Positions 34,058 to 41,041 of a stretch of DNA of 64,000 nucleotides are shown one piece after another; position 1 is the first letter of the stretch; every line of letters begins with the position of its first letter. Location: contig NZ_AUJY01000001.1 of NCBI RefSeq assembly GCF_000424465.1, positions 103,588 through 167,587 of the forward strand. Direction: 5' to 3'. Source of the DNA: Butyrivibrio hungatei NK4A153 (GTDB lineage Bacteria; Bacillota; Clostridia; Lachnospirales; Lachnospiraceae). The translations under genes were made by a program, and so were the position numbers. The notes beneath the pieces are model-generated. The model was not told the origin of the DNA. It did no database searches and worked only from the letters and a program-made list of their open reading frames with translations.

Positions 34058-34085
34058 CAATCGTCGATGTGGACATCGACGATTG
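34058..34085. repeat. Perfect 13-bp inverted repeat with a 2-bp centre
   Basis: CAATCGTCGATGT-GG-ACATCGACGATTG, with no T-run on either side, so it is unlikely to be a standard terminator. It lies 28 bp after the nuclease-like gene, whose product could recognise such a site; that is conjecture. The rest of the 229-bp gap holds nothing else recognisable apart from the terminator at 34186. Confidence 0.85.
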
Positions 34086-34185
34086 ACGACAACGCAGTAC
34101 ATGGATTATTTCATGAGTAAATTATCTAATTGTCATCTTGCCGGTACACTTGACGTCAACAACGGGATTATGTATAGCCAAAAAC

Positions 34186-34221
34186 GAGCTGAATAACGGT
34201 AATCTTACCGTTATTCAGCTC
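34186..34221 (-). terminator. Terminator after yggS (minus strand)
   Basis: GAGCTGAATAACGGTAA and its exact complement, 17 bp each, separated by two bases; on the minus strand GTTTTTGG follows. It ends the YggS transcript. Confidence 0.9.
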
Positions 34222-34259
34222 ATCAATTATCTTAGGATATTCAATGTACTAATTTAAAA

Positions 34260-34958
34260 TCAAGCTTTCTTGCTGTAGTCTCTTTCGCCGAAGATGCCGG
34301 TTCCGACGCGGACGAAGGTTGCGCCTTCTTCGATGGCAACTTCATAGTCGCCCGTCATGCCCATGGAGAGTGTGTCCATGTGAACGTTCGGAATGGACAT
34401 CGAATTAACTTGATCCTTGAGCTCTCGAAGACCTTTGAAGTATACGCGGTTTGACTCGGGATTTTCCGTGTAGGGAGCGATTGTCATAAATCCGCGGATG
34501 TTAAGGTGCGGGAGAGTACTGATCTCTTTTACAAAATCAATTGCTTCATCCGGTGAGAGACCGAATTTTGTATCTTCGTGTGCCATATTTACTTCTACGA
34601 GGACGTCCATTACAAGGTCGTGCTTTGCGGCCTGTTTTTCAATCTCGTCTGCAAGCTTTCTGTTATCTACGGAATGTATCATGCAGGCAACGCCCGGAAG
34701 GTATTTTACTTTGTTTGCCTGAAGATGGCCTATCATGTGCCATGAGAGAGGCTCTGTTATCTCTGCTGTCTTATCTCTTATTTCCTGAACTTTATTTTCT
34801 CCGAATACCGTGATGCCGCAGGCCATTGCTTCGCGGATGTCACTTACGGGTTTTGTCTTACTTACTGCGATGAGAGTTACGTCTTCTCTTTTTCTTCCGG
34901 CTCTTTCGCAGGCCTTTTTTATGTTCTCTTCTACAAATTTAAGGTTTTCCTTTATCAT
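34260..34958 (-). CDS. yggS: YggS/PLPBP-family pyridoxal-phosphate homeostasis protein
   Basis: 232 residues. AVSKTKPVSDI carries the PLP-binding lysine (near residue 36), followed by FGENKVQEI, WHMIGHLQANKVK, IHSVDN and, near the end, LSMGMTGDYEVAIEEGATFVRVGTGIFGER, all in family order. Binds PLP and buffers vitamin B6; no catalysis known. The ATG at 34958 follows AAGGAG by seven bases; an upstream in-frame TTG has none. Confidence 0.96.
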   Translation of the reverse strand: MIKENLKFVEENIKKACERAGRKREDVTLIAVSKTKPVSDIREAMACGITVFGENKVQEIRDKTAEITEPLSWHMIGHLQANKVKYLPGVACMIHSVDNRKLADEIEKQAAKHDLVMDVLVEVNMAHEDTKFGLSPDEAIDFVKEISTLPHLNIRGFMTIAPYTENPESNRVYFKGLRELKDQVNSMSIPNVHMDTLSMGMTGDYEVAIEEGATFVRVGTGIFGERDYSKKA

Positions 34959-35103
34959 CTGTCGCTCCTTTAATGTCATTTGCAATTGTATGGGGCTTTT
35001 GCCCGATAATAACTCATTTACCGTGTTTTTCTTTATTTTTTGCCCTTAATAGTATATCATATGATGTGGTGGTGTAACACGATTCAAGTGGGGAAAAAAG
35101 AAT

Positions 35104-35988
35104 ATGAAGGTTAGCGAGATCGCAAACGGATCAGAGGTAAAGATTTATGCGGCCATTAACGGACACTCAGTTGTGATTATGACGGAGGCTATTTTTGGTG
35201 TGAATGTTGGACTTCTGGTAAGACCGATGGAGTATTTCGGTAAGTACATTCAGTTTTTAGAACCATCCAATGTTCAGATCAGGAACAAGCGTGACGGACG
35301 CGTATACAAGTTCATGTCTACAGCAATTTCACCCGTAAAGACAAGGTACGGGAATTTTCATTTGATCAGGTGCTCATCTATGCTGGAACCTGAAAACTCA
35401 AGAAGAGCAGAGCGCTTCTATATTGAGAAGCTCGGTCTCATTTCCGTTAACGGAAATAACATGCAGCTTAGAAACTGCCTTGTCCATGATATATCTATGA
35501 GAGGAATCTCTCTTGTTGTAGATGACGACACAGAGTGTGTGCCCGGAGACAAGATTGACGTAATGTTCAGATACGGGGCAACACTACATAATTATGAATT
35601 AAGCACTGTAGTAGTAAGAAATTTTAAACTTGGCAAAAAGAATGCCGTAGGATGCAGTATATCGAATCTTAATATCGATCTCATCGGACTGTTGAGTTCA
35701 AAGAAAAATGAGAAACAGACGAAACTCGATGAAGCTCCTGCGACAGATCTCAATCCTAAGATAACCGAACAGCAGCAGATTCTGGAAGTTGAAGAGGATG
35801 TTGCAAGGGATATCATTCCGGAGAGACCCGCGACCATTACCATAAGGTCGGGAAAACAGATGAATCTTAAAGATATGGAAGAGAGTGCGGATTCAGATGA
35901 TATGGCAATTCTCCGAAAGAATAAAGAAAAGAAGATGGCTGATGAAAGGCGTGAGATCGAGAGTCTTCTTGATCTTAGGAATATCTAA
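35104..35988 (+). CDS. PilZ-domain c-di-GMP-binding protein (YcgR-like)
   Basis: 294 residues: N-terminal YcgR-N-like beta domain (about 1-95), a PilZ domain (about 97-200) with SRRAERFYIE (the RxxxR c-di-GMP site) and HDISMRGISLV (the D/NxSxxG site), then a charged, probably disordered C-terminus (200-294). Cytoplasmic effector of c-di-GMP, probably acting on flagellar or surface functions. Two c-di-GMP turnover proteins lie 2-5 kb downstream. A weak GGGG site precedes the ATG. Confidence 0.88.
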   Translation: MKVSEIANGSEVKIYAAINGHSVVIMTEAIFGVNVGLLVRPMEYFGKYIQFLEPSNVQIRNKRDGRVYKFMSTAISPVKTRYGNFHLIRCSSMLEPENSRRAERFYIEKLGLISVNGNNMQLRNCLVHDISMRGISLVVDDDTECVPGDKIDVMFRYGATLHNYELSTVVVRNFKLGKKNAVGCSISNLNIDLIGLLSSKKNEKQTKLDEAPATDLNPKITEQQQILEVEEDVARDIIPERPATITIRSGKQMNLKDMEESADSDDMAILRKNKEKKMADERREIESLLDLRNI

Positions 35989-36007
35989 ATTTATTAAAGG
36001 AAAGACG

Positions 36008-36035
36008 GAGCAGTTGTTTAATAAAATAACTGCTC
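36008..36035 (+). terminator. Terminator after the PilZ gene
   Basis: GAGCAGTT...AACTGCTC with further A-T pairs inside and TTTAT following. Confidence 0.82.
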
Positions 36036-36076
36036 TTTATGCTGTTTACAGCAAAAAAATATAGGGGATTAAAATT

Positions 36077-37477
36077 GTGAAAAAGAGAAGTGTATTGACG
36101 CTTATGCTTGTCATTTCTTTGATCGTTACCGCATGTGGCGGAAAGAACGGCAAGAAAGCAGAAAGTGAAGCCGATAAAGGTGACATGGCTGTTGAGAGTA
36201 CAGTCGATGGAGAAAAGGTGACTATCGATCTTGGAGGAGCGCAGCTTCGCTGGGATAATCTCGGAGATGCGGAAATCTCTGCCGAAGAATTTGAACGTTT
36301 TGACGGAGACGTGGTGCTTACAGCCTATTACAAGACCAATAATTATACGAAGGATTCGTCGCATGAAATTGGTCTGAGACTTAATTGGGACGATAAGTCA
36401 TTCGGTGAAAACAGGAAAGTAAAAAAAGGAAAAGACAGCATTTCTTTTGAAATCTCAGAGGAAAAGAAAAATTCCATAATCGATGAAGGGTACGTATATG
36501 TGTACGGACATAATGTTCTTGTTGATAAAGTGGAGATCACCGGAAAAATGATAGAAGAAAGCGAGAGCTCCGGGCCGCTCTTTACTGAAGAAAACGGCCT
36601 TTTACATGTATCTGACGGAAAACTTGTAAATGAAGCGGGCAATCCGATTCAGTTAAAGGGACTTGCAAATTTTTACTTGAGCGTCCAGCCTCAGCTTGCA
36701 CGAAAGAGTGTGTTTAAGAGAATGAAAGATGAGTGGGGAGCAAATGTACTGCGACTTCCCGTTAACGTCGATACATCGTTCTGGGGGACACCCGAGAAAG
36801 GATATGCATCGGGTTCTGATGAAGACAGAGCAAGGATTACGGCCACTCTTGATAAGGCAATCGCGGCGGCGAGAGAAACGGGCATGTATGCGATAGTTGA
36901 GTGGGTTGTTCTTGAAGAAGAGAATCCTTTGAAAGAGATTGAATATGCGAAGAAGTTTTGGGAATATGTTTCTTCGACATACAAGGATGACAAGCATATT
37001 ATCTACGAAATCTGCAATGAACCCAACGGTGAGGCGACATGGGATAATGTTAAGGAGTATTGCTCTGTGATCGTACCTCTTATCAGAAACAACGATCCGG
37101 ATTCGCTTATACTTGTCGGAACACCTGATTTTTCGGCAGATCTTTATGCTCCTATGAACGATCCGCTTGAATACGACAACATTATGTATGTTTTTCATGA
37201 GTATACGGGACATAACAGCAAATTTCAAAGCGAGATAGAGCAGATAGATAAAGCTATGGAAGTACATCTTCCTGTGTTTATGACAGAGGTTGCCGGAACG
37301 GACGCCGAACAGGAAGATTATTATGATATGGAGACGATACAGCAGTGGATGCCGATCGTTGAGAAATACAATATAAGCTATATAGTTTGGAAACTTGAAA
37401 AATATTCAGATTTTGACAGAAACGATGAATACTGGAACTATATGCGCGAAAACATGAAGAATGACAGCCCATATTAA
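36077..37477 (+). CDS. GH5-family endoglucanase-like lipoprotein
   Basis: 466 residues from a GTG start (AGGGG nine bases upstream). Signal peptide with lipobox VTAC (C near 20), a Glu/Lys-rich linker, a beta-sandwich-like region (about 45-170, possibly carbohydrate-binding), then a GH5 barrel. The acid/base is probably E315 in EICNEPNG, the nucleophile E404 in VFMTEVAG. Both fit subfamily GH5_2-type endo-beta-1,4-glucanases. Anchored to the cell surface by the lipid, placing cellulose/beta-glucan cleavage at the cell; products could feed the GH3 enzyme of this window. Confidence 0.92.
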   Translation: MKKRSVLTLMLVISLIVTACGGKNGKKAESEADKGDMAVESTVDGEKVTIDLGGAQLRWDNLGDAEISAEEFERFDGDVVLTAYYKTNNYTKDSSHEIGLRLNWDDKSFGENRKVKKGKDSISFEISEEKKNSIIDEGYVYVYGHNVLVDKVEITGKMIEESESSGPLFTEENGLLHVSDGKLVNEAGNPIQLKGLANFYLSVQPQLARKSVFKRMKDEWGANVLRLPVNVDTSFWGTPEKGYASGSDEDRARITATLDKAIAAARETGMYAIVEWVVLEEENPLKEIEYAKKFWEYVSSTYKDDKHIIYEICNEPNGEATWDNVKEYCSVIVPLIRNNDPDSLILVGTPDFSADLYAPMNDPLEYDNIMYVFHEYTGHNSKFQSEIEQIDKAMEVHLPVFMTEVAGTDAEQEDYYDMETIQQWMPIVEKYNISYIVWKLEKYSDFDRNDEYWNYMRENMKNDSPY

Positions 37478-37586
37478 TTCAATTGATATTTGTGGAAATA
37501 TTAAATATATATAAACGAATTTACACAAATATCAGGGGATAGTATAATGATTTTATACGATTCAGCTTTTCTGAGAGGGTAATATA

Positions 37587-39233
37587 TTGGATAAGATGGG
37601 ACTTTTAAGTAAGGTTTTTGAAGCATTTGCGAACTCTTCGGAGAGCAGATATGTATTTTTGTTTGATGTTGAAAAGAATGTCTGTAGATTTTCCCAGAGT
37701 TGCGTCGATAGATTTGGGCTTCCCGGCGAGTATGTAGATAATGCCGGAGAGGTTTGGGCTTCTATAATTAATCCTGCCGACAGGTTCAGATTTCAGAAAT
37801 CTTTACAGGATCTGATCACCGGTAATACCAAGATTCATGATATGAGCTACAGGGCTCTTGATAAGACGGGAGAGTATGTAGTTTGTTCATGCAAGGGCTT
37901 TCTTATTGATGATGATGATGGTCATCCGGTATATTTTGCCGGTACGATCGATAATCACGGAATTGCAACCGAATACGATCCCATAACCAATTTATATACC
38001 AGATATAAGCTTCTTAACGATCTCAGAGAATATCAGGAGAGAAAAGAGAAGTACATGATCCTTATGGTGGGACTGTGTAACTTTCATGAGATCAACAATA
38101 TTTACGGCTATGAAGTCGGAAATAAAGTGCTTAAGAACTTTGCGGAGAAGCTTCTTGATTATCTTAACGGAGCCTTTGTTTTCCATGCGGGTGGAACAAA
38201 GTTTGCGATAGTATCGTCTGTTTTCACCGAGGAAAAAATGGCTGCCATATACAAAGAAGTTTCTGAATATGCCAGAAATTCGATTGAGATAGAAGACAGC
38301 AAAGTTGCGATAAATATCGGCGGAAGTCTTTCGGAAGTAAGGAATTTTGACGTCGATGTACATACGATAGTAACGGGCGTGCTCCTTGGACTTGATGAGT
38401 CGATTCATGAAAGACACGGAGAACTCGTTAAATTTGGAAATGACAATTATGTAAATAACCATGACAGGATTGTTGTCATAAATACGCTCAGAAACTGCAT
38501 AAATGACGGTTGCAAGGGATTCTATATGTGCTATCAGCCGATCGTCAATGCAAATACCGAGAAACTGGTGGGAGCAGAGACGCTTGTCAGATGGAGCATG
38601 GAACCTTTTGGAAGCATTTCTCCCGGAGATTTTGTTGCATGGCTTGAAAACGATCCTCTTTTCTATGACCTTAGTTACTGGATCATGAAGACGTCAATGA
38701 CCGCAATAAAAGAGAAGGTGTTACCGATCATGCCTGATTTCCTTCTCAACATAAATCTTTCATATATGCAGCTTGAAAGACAGAATTTCAGGACCGATCT
38801 TCTCAGGATAATCGATGAAGTCGGATATCCTCCGAAGAACCTGTGCCTTGAGCTTACGGAGAGGTGCAAGCTTCTTGATGAATCATTTTTGAGAAACGAG
38901 ATGATCTTCCTTAAATCAAAAGGAATCAAGATCGCACTTGATGATTTCGGAACAGGTTTCTCGGCGCTTGAACTGCTTATTACTTTGCCTATAGATGCGA
39001 TAAAGATAGACAGATCTTTTGTCATGGATATCGAGAATGTAAAAGAAAAGCAATATGTGGTTGATGCGATTCTTGCTTGCGCAAGGAATATGAATATAAG
39101 CTCAACGATTGAGGGAATAGAGACCGTGAGCATGAAAGAGATAATGAAGAATTACGGTGCCACATCTTTCCAGGGATATCTGTATTCCAAGCCGGTTGTA
39201 ATCGATGAATTTGTAAAGCTGATTCAAAAGTAA
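37587..39233 (+). CDS. PAS-GGDEF(degenerate)-EAL c-di-GMP phosphodiesterase
   Basis: 548 residues, no membrane segments. PAS-like domain (about 20-125), GGDEF-type domain (about 135-285) whose active-site loop reads HAGGTKFAIV instead of GGDEF and so cannot synthesise c-di-GMP, then an EAL domain (about 295-548) with E331 in GAETLVRW, NINLSY, LELTER, DDFGTGFS and IKIDRSF. The metal and catalytic residues of EAL are present, so it should hydrolyse c-di-GMP to pGpG. TTG start eight bases after AGAGGG. Confidence 0.92.
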   Translation: MDKMGLLSKVFEAFANSSESRYVFLFDVEKNVCRFSQSCVDRFGLPGEYVDNAGEVWASIINPADRFRFQKSLQDLITGNTKIHDMSYRALDKTGEYVVCSCKGFLIDDDDGHPVYFAGTIDNHGIATEYDPITNLYTRYKLLNDLREYQERKEKYMILMVGLCNFHEINNIYGYEVGNKVLKNFAEKLLDYLNGAFVFHAGGTKFAIVSSVFTEEKMAAIYKEVSEYARNSIEIEDSKVAINIGGSLSEVRNFDVDVHTIVTGVLLGLDESIHERHGELVKFGNDNYVNNHDRIVVINTLRNCINDGCKGFYMCYQPIVNANTEKLVGAETLVRWSMEPFGSISPGDFVAWLENDPLFYDLSYWIMKTSMTAIKEKVLPIMPDFLLNINLSYMQLERQNFRTDLLRIIDEVGYPPKNLCLELTERCKLLDESFLRNEMIFLKSKGIKIALDDFGTGFSALELLITLPIDAIKIDRSFVMDIENVKEKQYVVDAILACARNMNISSTIEGIETVSMKEIMKNYGATSFQGYLYSKPVVIDEFVKLIQK

Positions 39234-39274
39234 TGTTACTGTTGTAAGTATTTGGACAGAAGTGGGCGAAGCTT

Positions 39275-39547
39275 ATGATGAGAACAGTACCTCTATCAAA
39301 GAGTTTATCGTTGGATCAATTAAATCATCTCGCTGATACAGGGCATATTTTTATTACACCTTTTGCTTTGAACCGAACTGCATATATTGTGGTTAATCAG
39401 AAACCGTTTATGGTTATAGTTACGGATATATCGCTTAAGGGAATACAACTTAGCGGAGCATGGTATACGTGGGATGATCTGGAGGCGATGGGGGGAGTGT
39501 ACGAATCGGAGTTTGATGCGCTGAAAGCAATAGCGGACAGAGGATAA
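39275..39547 (+). CDS. Small protein of unknown function
   Basis: 90 residues, predicted soluble, with VVNQKPFMVIVTDISLKGIQLSG in the middle and a helical end. TDISLKGIQLSG faintly recalls the PilZ D/NxSxxG element, yet the RxxxR element is missing, so I do not assign it. The RBS is poor. Lies between two c-di-GMP genes and is followed by a terminator. Confidence 0.55.
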   Translation: MMRTVPLSKSLSLDQLNHLADTGHIFITPFALNRTAYIVVNQKPFMVIVTDISLKGIQLSGAWYTWDDLEAMGGVYESEFDALKAIADRG

Positions 39548-39549
39548 TG

Positions 39550-39578
39550 AGCGGAAGTCTTAGAGTGAGACTTCCGCT
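39550..39578 (+). terminator. Rho-independent terminator
   Basis: AGCGGAAGTCT (39550-39560) and AGACTTCCGCT (39568-39578) form a perfect 11-bp stem, followed by TTCG. Confidence 0.8.
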
Positions 39579-39631
39579 TTCGACAGCTTATGGACTTCAT
39601 TTATTAAGATTGTATAAAAAAGTGTAATTTC

Positions 39632-40846
39632 GTGGGCATTTTTGAGGATTTCGTGATAAAATTACTTCTATGTACGATGATTGGAGGTCTGGTTTTGACA
39701 TACGTCTATTATTACGTTGAAGCGCATCTTGCTTGCATTTTTCTGATGGCATTTCTGCTGTTCAAAATCAGAAAAGGTGTAAATAAGCAACTTTCACAGA
39801 TTTATCTCGGTAATCTGATAATAGTACTTATAGCTTACTGTTTTGCAGAAATCTTTTGGGCATTGGTGGATGGCGGTTATTTGGGCTCATCCAAAACTCT
39901 GTTATATTTATCTAATGTTTTCACATACCTTTTAATAAATGTAGCTGCATATATTTGGTATATTTTGTCAGAGATCATGCAGAAGGAGAAGTATATTGAG
40001 AGTGATCTTACAAGGGTATTTATAAGTGTGCCGGTTTGGATATCGGCTCTTTTGTGTGTGACTGCATACAGAACAGGTCTTGTTTACTACCTTGATGAAA
40101 ACGGTAATCTCACGGGAGGAAAACTGTATCTGATACTTATAATCGTTCCTTTCGGATACCTTCTTGCGGCGTCGATAAAGGCTTTGTCACGTGCGTTCAG
40201 CAAGGATAGATATGCAGAGAGATATATCTATTTTATGATCGGTATATTCCCGATAACGCCTATTTTGCTTGGAATATTGCAGGCAATGTATTGGAGAGTT
40301 CCGTTTATATGCTACGGAAGCCTTGCTGCGGTTTTGTATGTATACATAACTTATATGGATAATCTTGTGTCTATAGATCCTCTGACACAGATCAATAACA
40401 AGAATCAGATGTACAAATATCTTGTGCAGAAGATGAGAAATCAAAATCCGGGACTTTCTCTTTTTATGCTGATAATCGACATAGACAGATTTAAGTCCAT
40501 AAATGATACCTATGGTTACAGCGAAGGTGACAAGATCCTTGTCAGAGTTGCAAATGCCGTTAAGGATGCATGTCAGGGGCCGAGAAGCAGATTTTTTATA
40601 TCAAGATACGGCGGAGATGAGTTCGTGGTTGTTGCAGAGATGGCATACAGAGCAGAAGCAAGCTGGCTTGCCGATCAGATAAAGAATAACGTAAAAAAAA
40701 TTCCCGAACTTACCGGATGCGCTTATGACCTCTCGGTAAGTGTAGGAATTGCTCAATACGACTACGAAGCTCCTATATCTATTCAGTCATTTATTGCAAG
40801 GGCAGATTCGGATCTGTACAAGCAGAGAAAATTGAATAATATTTAA
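39632..40846 (+). CDS. Membrane diguanylate cyclase (GGDEF)
   Basis: 404 residues: about seven membrane segments (1-235) as the sensor, then a GGDEF domain (about 245-404) with DPLTQINNKNQMYKYL, DIDRFKSINDTYGYSEGD and the intact catalytic loop YGGDEF. No clear RxxD inhibitory site. Makes c-di-GMP. The GTG at 39632 has no good ribosome binding site, so the start is uncertain. The stop overlaps the stop of a tiny minus-strand ORF. Confidence 0.9.
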   Translation: MGIFEDFVIKLLLCTMIGGLVLTYVYYYVEAHLACIFLMAFLLFKIRKGVNKQLSQIYLGNLIIVLIAYCFAEIFWALVDGGYLGSSKTLLYLSNVFTYLLINVAAYIWYILSEIMQKEKYIESDLTRVFISVPVWISALLCVTAYRTGLVYYLDENGNLTGGKLYLILIIVPFGYLLAASIKALSRAFSKDRYAERYIYFMIGIFPITPILLGILQAMYWRVPFICYGSLAAVLYVYITYMDNLVSIDPLTQINNKNQMYKYLVQKMRNQNPGLSLFMLIIDIDRFKSINDTYGYSEGDKILVRVANAVKDACQGPRSRFFISRYGGDEFVVVAEMAYRAEASWLADQIKNNVKKIPELTGCAYDLSVSVGIAQYDYEAPISIQSFIARADSDLYKQRKLNNI

Positions 40847-40935
40847 AAGAGCGAGGAAATAAAGTTGATTGCAAGACCGGCGAGGACAAATCCTGCCAAA
40901 ATGGCGATTGCATAAATAAATTTCATTCTTGCCAT
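40843..40935 (-). CDS. 30-residue single-pass membrane peptide
   Basis: Reads MARMKFIYAIAILAGFVLAG followed by LAINFISSLF. The ATG at 40935 is six bases after AAAGGAG. One hydrophobic helix with a basic N-terminus fits a small membrane protein. It converges on the GGDEF gene, sharing stop-codon bases at 40844-40845, and diverges from the GH120-like gene. No family recognised. Confidence 0.55.
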   Translation of the reverse strand: MARMKFIYAIAILAGFVLAGLAINFISSLF

Positions 40936-41041
40936 GGCATACTCCTTTTAATTAATCATGCTATAATTATATTGTATCTTTTTTGAGGATACAACCGAAA
41001 TGACATGTACATCTGAATATCAATTCAGGATTGGAGGGAGT

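Noticed and set aside
34031..34259. Insertion-sequence remnant around the inverted repeats
   Set aside because: No transposase fragment or target-site duplication could be seen; the second repeat is a terminator.
39275..39547. PilZ assignment for the 90-aa protein
   Set aside because: Only a weak similarity to one motif; the RxxxR part is missing.
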